A stretch of 64,000 nt of DNA from Verrucomicrobiales bacterium (GCA_016795505.1 JAEUHH010000006.1:1-64000), one strand, 5' to 3'; positions 7,027 to 17,786 are shown, numbered from the stretch's first letter. Numbers and translations are program-made. The notes: a model not told the origin generated them from the letters alone.

Positions 7027-9702
7027 ATGACTGTTTCTCCCCTCCCCCGTTTCATCGCCGGTCTGGCGGCCGCGGTGGTCTGCGGGCTGGCATCGTCCGG
7101 CCACGGTCAGGCCGACTACAAGAAATTCTTCGACGACGAGAATGTCCCGCCGGTCTGGGAGCTCTACCACGCGGGCCGCTACGACATCTGCGTACAGGTC
7201 TGTCGCATCGCCGAGCAGCGCGGCCAGCCAGCGGTGGACTGGCGGGTCATCAAGTTCCTCTCCCTCGCCGCCCAGGGCGACATCGATGCCGCCCTCGAGG
7301 AGGCGGCCAAACTGCCCATTTCCTACCCCAATGAAATCCCCGCCCTGATGTGGGCGCACGACCTCTACGCCGGCTTGGGGCGCGAAGAAGAGGCCGCCAA
7401 GACGCTCCAACTCGTCAACGAGGCCGCCCTGAAGCTGAAGCGCGAGGAACGCGCCGGGCCGGTGCAGGTGGCACTGGGCCGCGCCGCCCTGGCCCTCGGA
7501 GCCGACCCGCAGGCGGTGATGTCGCAGTATTTCGACCCGGTCAAAAGCCAGAAGCCGAAAACCAAGGACGAGATCCCGCCCGGTCTGGTAGAGGCCCATC
7601 TCGCCGCCGGCCGCCTGGCGCTGGACAAGTCGGACTACCAGCGCGCTGCCCAGGAATACCAAGCCGCCCTCAAATTTCAGCCGAACAATCCCGACATCCG
7701 CCACGGGCTGGCGATGGCCTTTGCCCCATCGAATCAGAAGACCGCGGCGGAACACCTCGACCGGGCGCTGGAGGCTAATCCCATGCACGCCCCGAGCCTG
7801 CTGACCCAGGCGGAGATGCTGATCAATTCCGAGGATTACTCCGCCGCCGGGGAACGGGCCGAGCGGGTCCTGTCGGTCAACCCGAAGCACCCTCTGGCCT
7901 GGGCGGTGAAAGCCACGCTCGACAATCTGGCGCGGGCCGATGCCGCCGCCTTCGAGGCCTCGCGGAAAAGCGCCTTGGAGGTCTGGCCGGAGAATCCCGA
8001 AGTCGACCACACCATCGGCCGCATCCTCTCGCGGAACTACCGCTTCGCCGAGGGCGCGGCACGGCAGCGGGCGGCTCTGGCTCTTGACCCGGACTACCTG
8101 CCGGCCAAGCTCCAGCTCGCCCACGACAATCTCCGGCTCGGCGACGAGGACACCGCTTTCAAGCTGGCTGCCGAAGTCAGCGAGGCGGATCCCTACGATG
8201 TGTTGTCCTACAACCTCACCATTCTGCGGGACCAGATCGCGACATTCGCCACCATTCAGTCGCCCGACTTTACCATCCGCATGCCGGAGAACGAGGCCGC
8301 CATCTACGGCGACCGGGCCATGGCCCTCCTCACCGAGGCCAAGCAGGTGCTGTGCGCCAAATACGGGCTCGACCTCGATCATCCCGTGCTGGTCGAATTT
8401 TTCCCCGAGCAGCAGGATTTCGCCATCCGCACCTTCGGCAATCTCGGCGGCGCGGGCATCCTCGGCGCCTGCTTCGGCACCGTCGTCACGATGAACAGCC
8501 CGGGCAGCATGGCCCACAACAAGAACAACTGGGAGGCCACCCTCTGGCACGAGTTCTGCCATGTCGTGACCCTCACCGTGACGCACAACAAGATGCCGCG
8601 CTGGCTGAGCGAGGGCATCTCGGTCTATGAGGAAATCGAGCGCAATCCGGTGTGGGGTCAGAAAATGACACCCCAGTACCGCAAAATGATCCTCGAGGAC
8701 GGCGCCCTCACCCCGATCGGCGAATTGAGCAGCGCCTTTCTCAGTCCGGAGAGCGGCGAACACCTCATGTTTGCCTACTACCAGGCCCATCTGGTGGTGA
8801 AATACCTGATCGACGAGTATGGCATCGAAAAATTCCGCTCCCTGCTCAAGGATCTGGGCGAGGGCGTCCTGATCAACGACGCCCTGGCGAAGAACTCGAC
8901 CGACCTGGTCTTTCTGGAAGCCGGCTTTCAGGAATACGCCACCGGCCTGGCCAAGAATCTCGCGCCCGGGGTGGACTGGACCCAGCCGACGCCGGAGGAG
9001 GTCGATCCACTCGACCCGGCCGCCGTGGCGGCTTACCTCGAAAAGAACCCGAAAAGCCACTGGGCGCGCTCCACCCACACCCACAATCTGCTCGCCCAGG
9101 AGAAATGGGCCGAAGCCGCCGCGTCGGCCGAGGCGCTGATCGCCCTCTATCCCGACGACACCCACGGCGCCAGCGGCTACGCCCTCCAAGCCCGCGCCTG
9201 GAAAGCCCTGGGCGACACGGAAAAGGAGGCCGCCGTCCTGCGACGGCTCGCCGAGCGCTCCGCGGAGGCTTTCACCGCCTACACCCGGCTCCTCGACCTC
9301 GACTTCCAGACCGGTCGCTGGGAGGCCCTGTTGGAAAATGCCGAACGCGCCCAAGCCATCAATCCCTTCCTCAAGGAGGCGCACTATTGCCGCGGTTGCG
9401 CCCACGAGGCGCAGAATCAGCGAAAAGAGGCCGTTTCCTCATTTGAGAAGCTGCTGAGCCTGAAGCCGGTGAACCCGAGCGAAGTGAAATTCCGCCTCGC
9501 CCGCCTGCTGAAGCCCGAGGATGCCGACCGATCCCGGCGCTATCTCCTCGATTCCCTCGCCCAGGCGCCCCGTTACCGCGAGGCCCATGCCCTGTTGCTC
9601 GATTTTCACGCTCCCGCCGCACCGCCGGCCGAAAACCAGCCGCAGCCGCAGCCCGAAAAGCCAGCCGCCCCGGCCACGACCCCGCCTGCCAAACCGGAAT
9701 GA
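7027..9702 (+). CDS. Exported TPR protein with gluzincin metallopeptidase domain
   Basis: 891 aa. The N-terminus MTVSPLPRFIAGLAAAVVCG is a signal peptide, with likely cleavage near GHGQ-A. TPR-like repeats fill residues about 30-400. A zinc peptidase core follows, with HEFCH at residues 508-512 (HExxH) and WLSEGISVYEE placing a Glu at about 529, the spacing of gluzincins of the MA clan (M1/DUF1570-like). More TPRs occupy about 660-860, and the tail is Pro/Ala-rich. It should act outside the cytoplasm as a zinc protease or a TPR-scaffolded protease. Its stop overlaps the next start by 4 bases (ATGA), so the two genes are translationally coupled. Substrate unknown. Confidence 0.82.
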   Translation: MTVSPLPRFIAGLAAAVVCGLASSGHGQADYKKFFDDENVPPVWELYHAGRYDICVQVCRIAEQRGQPAVDWRVIKFLSLAAQGDIDAALEEAAKLPISYPNEIPALMWAHDLYAGLGREEEAAKTLQLVNEAALKLKREERAGPVQVALGRAALALGADPQAVMSQYFDPVKSQKPKTKDEIPPGLVEAHLAAGRLALDKSDYQRAAQEYQAALKFQPNNPDIRHGLAMAFAPSNQKTAAEHLDRALEANPMHAPSLLTQAEMLINSEDYSAAGERAERVLSVNPKHPLAWAVKATLDNLARADAAAFEASRKSALEVWPENPEVDHTIGRILSRNYRFAEGAARQRAALALDPDYLPAKLQLAHDNLRLGDEDTAFKLAAEVSEADPYDVLSYNLTILRDQIATFATIQSPDFTIRMPENEAAIYGDRAMALLTEAKQVLCAKYGLDLDHPVLVEFFPEQQDFAIRTFGNLGGAGILGACFGTVVTMNSPGSMAHNKNNWEATLWHEFCHVVTLTVTHNKMPRWLSEGISVYEEIERNPVWGQKMTPQYRKMILEDGALTPIGELSSAFLSPESGEHLMFAYYQAHLVVKYLIDEYGIEKFRSLLKDLGEGVLINDALAKNSTDLVFLEAGFQEYATGLAKNLAPGVDWTQPTPEEVDPLDPAAVAAYLEKNPKSHWARSTHTHNLLAQEKWAEAAASAEALIALYPDDTHGASGYALQARAWKALGDTEKEAAVLRRLAERSAEAFTAYTRLLDLDFQTGRWEALLENAERAQAINPFLKEAHYCRGCAHEAQNQRKEAVSSFEKLLSLKPVNPSEVKFRLARLLKPEDADRSRRYLLDSLAQAPRYREAHALLLDFHAPAAPPAENQPQPQPEKPAAPATTPPAKPE

Positions 9703-10595
9703 TCCCGCCCGCCCGCCAGTGGTACCGCCTCCTCGCGCTGGCCGCCGTGCTGGCTGGTCCCTTGCTGCTGTTCGCCCAGGACAGCGGCGAACCGGCCCCG
9801 AAGGCCACCTGGTTCGGCATCACCGACGACGAGGTGCCCCAGGATGCCCGCGAGTGGGGCCGTGGCGAGTACTGGGACTTTCCCACCTGGAAGGTCAGCC
9901 CCGAACTGCCCAACGACGTCTTCACTTTCGCCCGCCTGCGCTATAACTCCGGCACCTGGATGGGCCGCCGCTCCAAGTGGCTGATCGACTATCCCGACAG
10001 CGAGCTGAATTTCTCCTATCGCCTCCAGCAACTCACCGCGCTGCAGGTGAACCCCATCAGCGCCGTGGTCGACATCGATCCCGAGCAGTTGCGCCACTAT
10101 CCGTTCATCTACATGATCGAACCCGGCGACATCTGGATCACCGACGACGAGGCCCGCATCCTGCGCGACTATCTGCTCAACGGCGGCTTCATCATGGTGG
10201 ACGATTTCTGGGGCATTTACGAGTGGAACCAGTTTTACCGCGCCCTGAAGCAGATCTTCCCCGATCGCGAGCCGATCGATCTGGAGTTGGATCACCCCAT
10301 CTTCCACGCCGTCTTCGACCTCGACCTCAAGCCCCAGATCCCCGCCGTCGGCATGGCCATGATGGGGCGCGAACAGGGCATCACCTACGAGTGGAACAAA
10401 CCCGGCTCGGAAACGCCCCACTACCGGGCCATCTACGACGACAAAGGCCGGATGTGCATGATGATCTGCTGGAATACCGACCTCGGCGACGGCTGGGAGG
10501 AGGAAGGGACCGATCCCTGGTATTTCAAGGAATTTTCCGAAAAATACGCCTACCCACTGGGGATCAACATCATCTTCTATGCGATGACGCACTGA
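9699..10595 (+). CDS. DUF4159 family exported protein
   Basis: A 298-aa protein with signal peptide RLLALAAVLAGPLLLFAQ. The body (FTFARLRYNSG, then YIMEPGDIWITDDEA-like sequence, then GGFIMVDDFWG) is the DUF4159 glutamine-amidotransferase-like (Rossmann-type) fold, often encoded with MoxR, DUF58 and BatA genes. No catalytic Cys typical of active amidotransferases is evident, so a ligand- or protein-binding role is likelier. It is coupled to the preceding metallopeptidase by an ATGA overlap. The rest of the expected cluster (MoxR, DUF58, BatA) resumes 1.2 kb downstream, after an inserted two-gene unit. Confidence 0.85.
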   Translation: MIPPARQWYRLLALAAVLAGPLLLFAQDSGEPAPKATWFGITDDEVPQDAREWGRGEYWDFPTWKVSPELPNDVFTFARLRYNSGTWMGRRSKWLIDYPDSELNFSYRLQQLTALQVNPISAVVDIDPEQLRHYPFIYMIEPGDIWITDDEARILRDYLLNGGFIMVDDFWGIYEWNQFYRALKQIFPDREPIDLELDHPIFHAVFDLDLKPQIPAVGMAMMGREQGITYEWNKPGSETPHYRAIYDDKGRMCMMICWNTDLGDGWEEEGTDPWYFKEFSEKYAYPLGINIIFYAMTH

Positions 10596-10648
10596 GCCCC
10601 CGGCGGGGGAAATCCGAAATCCTGAGCCCGCACTCTGAAACAGGCGCC

Positions 10649-11224
10649 ATGCCCCACCGAATCGAAGGAAATTGGAACAAGGGCCTGGCCTACGACCTTC
10701 ACACCCTCTCCAGTTCTTTCCTCGGTACCGATGCCTACGGCCATGAACAATGGGAGAACACCCGCTCGGAAATGGGCGAACTGGTTTACCAATTGAAATA
10801 TCAGGAAAACCGCGAGGCGGTGAACGCGATCCTTTCTCTCCTGGACCGAATCAAGGGCATAGAGACCTTCGACTTGATCGTTCCCATCCCGGCCACGGAT
10901 CGCTCGCGCACGTACCAACCCGTCCGCTTGATTGCCGAAGCCCTGGGAGCGAAACACGGCGTCGATGTGGCGTCCGACCTGCTGGTGAAATTGGAGAGTC
11001 CACCACTCAAAAATGTGGAATCGCCGGGAGAACGGGAACATCTCCTCAGGGAGTCGATGGCCCTGACCCACGTTCGGGATGTGACCGGAGCCAAGGTATT
11101 GCTCGTCGATGACGTCTTCAGATCGGGAGCAACCCTCAATGCGGCGACGAATCTGCTTTTTGACCACGGACGGGTGCGATACGTTGGAGCATTGACCATG
11201 ACAAAAACCCGCAGCAATCGATGA
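10649..11224 (+). CDS. ComF-like phosphoribosyltransferase
   Basis: 191 aa. The type I PRTase signature VLLVDDVFRSGAT (residues 150-162) binds the PRPP 5-phosphate and ribose hydroxyls. Upstream, LIVPIPATDRSR and YQPVRLIAEALG match ComF-type proteins. The N-terminus (NWNKGLAYDLHT, then GHEQWENTRSEMGELVYQLKY) lacks the CxxC zinc finger of true ComF. I placed the start at ATG 10649 because upstream sequence in this frame overlaps the DUF4159 gene and has no similarity. The stop overlaps the next gene by 4 bases. Composition is less GC-rich than the flanking cluster. The likely role is nucleotide salvage or modification linked to its SLOG partner. Confidence 0.82.
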   Translation: MPHRIEGNWNKGLAYDLHTLSSSFLGTDAYGHEQWENTRSEMGELVYQLKYQENREAVNAILSLLDRIKGIETFDLIVPIPATDRSRTYQPVRLIAEALGAKHGVDVASDLLVKLESPPLKNVESPGEREHLLRESMALTHVRDVTGAKVLLVDDVFRSGATLNAATNLLFDHGRVRYVGALTMTKTRSNR

Positions 11225-11781
11225 AAACCGTCTTCGTTTCAGGATCGCGCGCCATCGGCCGATTGAACGAGGCGGTTCGAGATCGGCTTCGGAATGTCAT
11301 GCGACAATCCTTTCAGGTGATCCTCGGGGACGCGAACGGAGCCGACAAGGCGGTGCAGAACTTTTTGCACGAATCCGGATACCGACAGGTGGAAATTTTT
11401 TCGTCCGGTGGTCGGTGCCGCAACAATGTCGGCGCTTGGCCCGTGCGGGCGGTGGCAGTGGCGAAAGGTGTCGCCGGTCGTGATTTTTACACCGCAAAAG
11501 ACCGGAAAATGGCCGCCGAAGCGGACTTCGGAATGGTGCTTTGGGATGGAAAGAGTCCCGGCTCCTTGGAAAACATCGTTGAGCTGGCAAACCAGGAAAA
11601 GCCCGTGTTGGTCTACCTGGCACCCCACCAGGCATTTCACACCGTCACGACAGTCGACACCTTGAGGAGGCTGCTGGCTGACTGCAACGTCGCAGATCTC
11701 GAACAAATCTCCCGGAAGACGGGGCTGATATTGCCGACGGGTCCCGAATCCATTCCCCGTCAGGAAGCCCTCGCCTTTTAA
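11221..11781 (+). CDS. SLOG-superfamily nucleotide-binding protein
   Basis: 186 aa with a Rossmann-like SLOG fold. MKTVFVSGSRAIGRL is the first strand and loop, and ILGDANGADKAVQ (residues 35-46) is the characteristic G-D-x-x-G-x-D ligand-binding turn. AEADFGMVLWDGKSPGS forms the later strand with the acidic or Gly-Ser loop. SLOG proteins bind nucleotides or their derivatives (DprA, LOG and YpsA are relatives). Many are predicted sensors or glycosidases in conflict systems. Translation is coupled to the phosphoribosyltransferase through an ATGA overlap, so the products probably work on the same nucleotide. No effector domain is attached. Confidence 0.78.
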   Translation: MKTVFVSGSRAIGRLNEAVRDRLRNVMRQSFQVILGDANGADKAVQNFLHESGYRQVEIFSSGGRCRNNVGAWPVRAVAVAKGVAGRDFYTAKDRKMAAEADFGMVLWDGKSPGSLENIVELANQEKPVLVYLAPHQAFHTVTTVDTLRRLLADCNVADLEQISRKTGLILPTGPESIPRQEALAF

Positions 11782-11831
11782 CCAAGATACCAAGATCAAT
11801 TCCTTTCATCGCCCGACCCTGATTTCACCGC

Positions 11832-12878
<1,047 letters not shown>

Positions 12879-12968
12879 AAGATCCGAAGTCCGTCATGAG
12901 CCTTTCCCGATTTTGCTGATGCGGATTCGTTTCGGATTTCGAGCTTAGGATTTAAAGATTCCTCACCC

Positions 12969-13898
12969 ATGCCCGCGCCCGCCCTCATCGATCCCGCCGC
13001 CCTGATGCGGATCAAGTCGCTGGAAATGCGGGCCCGTGTCGTCGTGGAGGGCTTCTGGAAAGGGCTGCACAAGTCGCCCTACCACGGCTTTTCGGTCGAG
13101 TTCAGCGAGTACCGCCCCTACACCAAGGGCGACGACCCGCGCTTCATCGACTGGAAGGTGGTGGCGCGAAGCGACCGGGTCTTCATCAAGAAGTTCGAGG
13201 ACGAGACCAATCTCCGCTGCACCCTGCTGGTCGATCAGAGCCAGTCGATGGGCTACGGATCGAAGGGCTACAGCAAGGCCGACTACGCCGCGACCCTGGC
13301 GGCCACCCTGGCTTACTTCCTCATGGAACAGGGCGACGCCGTGGGCCTGGCCACCTTCGATGAGAAGCCGGACCAGGCCATTCCCGCCCGCAACCGTCCC
13401 GGACACCTCCGCCGGCTCATGGTGCGGCTGGAGCAGGCGCCCCGCGGCAGCGGCACCGATCTGATCGCCCCGCTCCGCGCCATCTCCGAGTTGATCACCC
13501 GCCGCGGCGTCTTCGTGCTGATCTCTGACCTGCTCGCGCCGATCGACGATCTGGAAAAGCATCTCGGCTACCTCGCCGCCGCGGGGCACGACCTCGTGAT
13601 CTTTCACACCCTCGACCGGGCCGAGCTGGAGTTCACCTTCGACAAGGCGACCCACTTCCGCGATCGCGAGACCGGCCGCGATCTCTACATCGACCCCGAT
13701 GTGGCCCGGGCCGGTTATCTCAAGAAACTGAACGCCCACCTCGACGCCCTGCGCGGCCTCTGCGAGCGCAACCGCATCGATTACCGGCTCCTTCCCACCG
13801 ACCAGCCCATGGAACTGGCCCTTTTCGACTTTGTCCGCAGCCGCAAGGACTCCGGCGTCGCACCAGCGCGCGCGGTCAACCGATCCAACAGGGTCTGA
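12969..13898 (+). CDS. DUF58 protein with vWA-like fold
   Basis: 309 aa. FSEYRPYTKGDDPRFIDWKV is the hallmark DUF58 segment. It is followed by LLVDQSQSMGYG, a DxSxS metal-ion site (MIDAS) of the von Willebrand A type. DUF58 proteins pair with MoxR ATPases in envelope or stress clusters. The last residues (RSNRV and the stop codon) are encoded by the start of a REP-like repeat at 13881, so the natural C-terminus may have been altered by repeat insertion. Confidence 0.92.
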   Translation: MPAPALIDPAALMRIKSLEMRARVVVEGFWKGLHKSPYHGFSVEFSEYRPYTKGDDPRFIDWKVVARSDRVFIKKFEDETNLRCTLLVDQSQSMGYGSKGYSKADYAATLAATLAYFLMEQGDAVGLATFDEKPDQAIPARNRPGHLRRLMVRLEQAPRGSGTDLIAPLRAISELITRRGVFVLISDLLAPIDDLEKHLGYLAAAGHDLVIFHTLDRAELEFTFDKATHFRDRETGRDLYIDPDVARAGYLKKLNAHLDALRGLCERNRIDYRLLPTDQPMELALFDFVRSRKDSGVAPARAVNRSNRV

Positions 13899-13929
13899 TC
13901 GCCGATGCAACAGGGTCTGATCGGAACGC
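13881..13929. repeat. REP/BIME-like intergenic repeat, copy 2
   Basis: Two direct half-units, CAACAGGGTCTGATCG at about 13886 and again at about 13908. The first supplies the TGA stop of the DUF58 gene. It is the same family as the copies at 6894, 22476, 34114, 41200 and 61367. Confidence 0.8.
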
Positions 13930-13979
13930 GAGATGCCGCTGAAAACTGAGAACTGGCCACCGTAAACTTTCCCCCTCCC

Positions 13980-16160
13980 GTGTCCTTCCTCTTTCCCCTC
14001 TACCTCCTCGGCGCGCTGGCGATCGGCATCCCGATCCTGCTGCACCTGCGGCGGCGTCCGCCCAAGGAGCATGTGGAGTTCAGTTCCCTGATGTTCCTGG
14101 AGAAAACGCCGGAGCGCCTCACCCAGCGGACGCGGCTGGAGCGCTGGCTGCTGCTGGCGCTGCGCTGTCTGGCGCTCTTATTGCTGGCAGGGATGTTCGG
14201 CCGCCCTTTCCTGCGCAGCGCGACGGTCGCGCCCGAGGCCGGGGCTGGCGAGCGGGTGCTCGTCCTGATCGATGCCAGCGCCTCGATGCGCCGGGGCGAC
14301 CTCTGGACCCGGGCCACTGCCGAGGCGGAAAAGGCCCTGCGCGACACCGCCGTGACCGACGACGTGGCCGTGGCCCTGTTCGACGAGCGGCTCCGCGTGC
14401 TGCGTGACTTTGCCTCGCTGGCCAATCTGCCGGGCGGGGCACGGGCCGAGTCCTTTCGTCAGGCGCTCGAAGCGGGCGGCATCGCGGGTCCGGGCTGGCT
14501 TTCCACGAAAATGGGCGACGCCCTGACCGAGGCCGCCGAGACGATCGCCGACGCCGCGGCGGGGCGCGAATTGGAGGAGCAGTCGGTCGTGCTGATCAGC
14601 GATTTCCAGGAGGGCGCCGACAACGACTCGCTGAACCGCTTTGCCTGGCCCGAGGAAATCGCGGTGCGGCCGGTATCCGTGGCCGGTGACGACGATCCGG
14701 GGAATCTCGCTCTCCACCTTGTGGCCGCCGGAGCCGAGGACCCCGAGGCCGAAGCCGTCGCAGGCGATCCGGCCGCCGCTGGCGACGCGTCCCGACCGGC
14801 CCGCCGGCGGGTGCGGCTGACCAATGGCCGCGACGCGGAGGCGGAGACCTTTTCCCTAGCCTGGCAGGGCGCCCCGGAGTCCAAGATTGAAGGCATTCTC
14901 CCCGCCGGCGCGAGCCGGGTGATGCCGGTGCCGCCGCGGCCGGACGAGACGGTGGACGGGGTGCTGGAGATCTCCGGAGACGGGGCGGCCTTCGACAACC
15001 GCGTCTATCTGGCCCGCGCCCAGCCCCGGCCGGTGGACATCCTCTACCTCGCGGGCGAAGCCAAGCCCGACGACGTGGGCTCGCCCCTGTTTTACCTGAG
15101 CCGGGCGATGCACCGCACCGCGGCGATCGATCCCTCGGTGGCGGCGCTGACCTTTGCGTCACTCGACAGTCAACCCGACCGGCTGAAGGCGACCCAGGTG
15201 GCGGTGGTCCGCTGCGACGCGTCCCTGCCCGACGCGACGGCGTCGGCTTTGGGGGGCTTTGCCCGGGCCGGCGGTCTGGTGGTGGCGATCGCGAATGAAG
15301 GGGCCACCGCAGCGGCGCTACGGCAGATCACGGGCATCACGGAGCTGGACCTGCGCGAGGCTGAGGTGCGTGATTATGCGATGCTGGCCGGGCTCGACTT
15401 TCAGCACCCCATCCTGGCACCCTTCGCCCAGGCCCAGATCCGCGATTTCACCAAGATCCACACGTGGCGGCACCGGGAATTGATCCTCCCCGAGGCGGTG
15501 GCGGACCGCGCCCGCGTCATCGCCCGCTACGACGGCGGCACGCCCGCCTGGCTCGAGATCCCGGTTGAGGCGGGCCGGGTATTCCTGTTTCTCTCCGGCT
15601 GGGAGCCGCGGGAAAGCCAGCTCGCCCTGTCGTCGAAGTTCGTGCCCCTCCTCTACGCGATGCTGGCGCAGGCCGGCTTCTCGGCTGTAGCTGAGCCGAC
15701 GCGTTATGTGGGACAGCCGCTCCCGCTGCCTGCCGGCGAGACGGAGCTGTCGGTGACCCGACCGGACGGCTCGGTTGTGAAGCCGGAAACCGGCGCGACC
15801 AGTTTTTCCGGCACCGAGGCACCCGGCTTTTACACAGTGGCCTCGCGGGACGCACTCGGGCAGGCCCAAAGCCGGGTCCACGCCATCAATCTGACGCCGG
15901 CGGAAAGCCGCACCGAACTCACCGATCCCGCGGTGGTGCTGGGCGACTTCGGAGTGCGGCTGGCGAGCGCCGCGGCCGAGGCGGACGTACCGGCCATTGC
16001 GAACGAATCGCAGCAGCGCCGTATCGAGGCCGAAGAAAAAGAGTCCGGCCAGAAGCTGTGGAAATGGTTCGTCGTGGCCGCCCTGGCGATCCTGCTCCTG
16101 GAGACGCTGGTGGCCGGACGCCGCCGACGCGTGGCGGAGGAGGCTCCGGCGGTGGCGTGA
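13980..16160 (+). CDS. BatA/vWA-domain membrane protein
   Basis: 726 aa from a GTG start (VSFLFPLYLLGALAIG). The N-terminal about 80 residues are the BatA domain, a helical hairpin in the membrane: helices about 3-22 and 55-75 around LRRRPPKEHVEFSSL. A vWA domain follows with LIDASASM (DxSxS, D98). The large middle region is probably Ig-like and glutamine-amidotransferase-like. A C-terminal helix (WFVVAALAILLLETLVAG) ends in a basic tail. It completes the MoxR-DUF58-BatA trio, which in Bacteroides is tied to aerotolerance. The role here is inferred from the cluster. Confidence 0.88.
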   Translation: MSFLFPLYLLGALAIGIPILLHLRRRPPKEHVEFSSLMFLEKTPERLTQRTRLERWLLLALRCLALLLLAGMFGRPFLRSATVAPEAGAGERVLVLIDASASMRRGDLWTRATAEAEKALRDTAVTDDVAVALFDERLRVLRDFASLANLPGGARAESFRQALEAGGIAGPGWLSTKMGDALTEAAETIADAAAGRELEEQSVVLISDFQEGADNDSLNRFAWPEEIAVRPVSVAGDDDPGNLALHLVAAGAEDPEAEAVAGDPAAAGDASRPARRRVRLTNGRDAEAETFSLAWQGAPESKIEGILPAGASRVMPVPPRPDETVDGVLEISGDGAAFDNRVYLARAQPRPVDILYLAGEAKPDDVGSPLFYLSRAMHRTAAIDPSVAALTFASLDSQPDRLKATQVAVVRCDASLPDATASALGGFARAGGLVVAIANEGATAAALRQITGITELDLREAEVRDYAMLAGLDFQHPILAPFAQAQIRDFTKIHTWRHRELILPEAVADRARVIARYDGGTPAWLEIPVEAGRVFLFLSGWEPRESQLALSSKFVPLLYAMLAQAGFSAVAEPTRYVGQPLPLPAGETELSVTRPDGSVVKPETGATSFSGTEAPGFYTVASRDALGQAQSRVHAINLTPAESRTELTDPAVVLGDFGVRLASAAAEADVPAIANESQQRRIEAEEKESGQKLWKWFVVAALAILLLETLVAGRRRRVAEEAPAVA

Positions 16161-16190
16161 CCGGGCGCGTGCGATGGCGCCGGTGAGCCT

Positions 16191-17786
16191 TCAGGATTTG
16201 CGAATGGCGTCCCAGGTCAGGTCGAAACGCGCCAGGTACTTTTTTAAGCGGTCGGCGTCGTTGGTGACCCGCCGTTTGGTCCGCGACACGGCGAACAAGG
16301 TCCGTCCGGCTTCCGACAGGGTGCGGCTTTCACGACAGACGGAGATGGTGTAGTCGAGCTGCGCGAGATCGAAGGGATCGATCGCGGCTCGTTGCCCGGC
16401 AGACAGCGGGCCGCCTGGCTTTTGAGGTTCCTCCGGGTCGCGCCAGCTTTCCTGTAGCCGGGCAATCTCGGCGGCCACGCAAGCCTCCGTGATGCGGCCT
16501 TTCGGAGCCAGGGTGGCCAGGCGTGTCACGGCGGCATTGAGGTCGCGAAAATTCGCGCTCCACCTGGCCTCCGGTCCTCGGGCAAACCGCAGGAATGCCT
16601 CCCGCGCCTCTTTCTGAAACCGCACCCGCCGGCGGTGACTGGCAGCGAAGCGCTCCAACTCGAAATCCACATTGGCAGCGAGATCCTCGCGTCGCTCAGC
16701 CAGGCTGGGCAGGCTGAAGGTCCAGAGGTTGATGCGCGCCAGGAGATCGTCGCGGAAACGACCGGACGCGACCTCGCGACGAAGATCGCGATTGGTGCCA
16801 GCGATGAGCTGGAAATCGCTCCGCACCGGCTTGTCGCCTCCTAGGGGGAGAAAGCTCTTGTCCTCCAAGGCTCGCAGCAGCATGGCCTGCTCATCGAGGC
16901 CGAGTTCGCCGATCTCATCGAGAAAGATCAATCCGTCGTCCGCCTGTTTCAGGAGGCCCGGCCGTTCGGACTGCGCACCGGTGAAAGCCCCGCGTTTGTG
17001 GCCGAAAAGGGCCGACATGGCCTGGTCACCGCGCAGGGTGGCACAGTTCACCTCGACGAATTCGCCAGCCAGTCCCGCCCGGGTACGGCGCAAATCGTAA
17101 ATCCGGCCAGCGAGCATCGACTTGCCGGCTCCGGTCGGTCCGGTCAGCAGGATCGGCGCGCGCGAACGCACCGCCACCAATTCAATCTGCCCGATCAATT
17201 CGTTGAAGGCGCGATTTCGGGTCGTGATGCCGCCCTTCAGCAGGTCGAGGGTGCGCTCCTGTTCCTGAGCGAATCGGGTGGCGAGCCGCTCGTACTTCGA
17301 CAGGTCCAGATCGATGATTTCGTAGCGACCAGCCGGATTCGAATCCCGCCCTCTGTGGGACGCGGGAGCGGTCTGCAACAGCCGGCCCGGCACGAATCGG
17401 GCCTCGTTGAGCAGAAACCAGCAGATCTGGCCCACATGGGTTCCGGTGGTGAGGTGGATCAGGTAATCCTCGTCGTCGGGCGCGAAGGGATAGGATCTGA
17501 CGAAATCGTAGAGCTGCTCATAGACCTCCTGAAAATCCCAGGGATCACGGAGCGGAAACAGATGCGCTCGCACCTCGGTCTCGGGCGACACCTGCCTAAC
17601 ATCCGAAATAATCATGTCGGCAAGGTCAACGAACTTCGGATCGACGAGCAGTTCCAGCCGCGCCACCAGCAAGTCCTCCTGCTGGCACAGACCCACGGTG
17701 GGACGCCATTTCGACCACCGGTCCCGTTCCTGGTGGCGATCGAGCGTGGTGCCGAGAAATCCGAGAACAACGAGGGGCTTCTTCAT
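16191..17786 (-). CDS. rtcR: RtcR, sigma-54-dependent activator of RNA repair genes
   Basis: 531 aa. The N-terminal about 185 residues (LVVLGFLGTTLD, then YLIHLTTGTHVGQICWFLL) form the CARF-like sensor of RtcR, which responds to damaged RNA ends in proteobacteria. The AAA+ domain has Walker A GPTGAGKS (216-223), the sigma-54 contact loop GAFTGA (266-271) and Walker B FLDEIGEL, so it can open sigma-54 holoenzyme promoters. The C-terminal about 90 residues are presumably DNA binding. It diverges from rtcB, and a -24/-12 promoter lies in front of rtcB. The start MKKPLVVLGF was chosen over one 7 codons upstream from alignment to the family. Confidence 0.93.
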   Translation of the reverse strand: MKKPLVVLGFLGTTLDRHQERDRWSKWRPTVGLCQQEDLLVARLELLVDPKFVDLADMIISDVRQVSPETEVRAHLFPLRDPWDFQEVYEQLYDFVRSYPFAPDDEDYLIHLTTGTHVGQICWFLLNEARFVPGRLLQTAPASHRGRDSNPAGRYEIIDLDLSKYERLATRFAQEQERTLDLLKGGITTRNRAFNELIGQIELVAVRSRAPILLTGPTGAGKSMLAGRIYDLRRTRAGLAGEFVEVNCATLRGDQAMSALFGHKRGAFTGAQSERPGLLKQADDGLIFLDEIGELGLDEQAMLLRALEDKSFLPLGGDKPVRSDFQLIAGTNRDLRREVASGRFRDDLLARINLWTFSLPSLAERREDLAANVDFELERFAASHRRRVRFQKEAREAFLRFARGPEARWSANFRDLNAAVTRLATLAPKGRITEACVAAEIARLQESWRDPEEPQKPGGPLSAGQRAAIDPFDLAQLDYTISVCRESRTLSEAGRTLFAVSRTKRRVTNDADRLKKYLARFDLTWDAIRKS

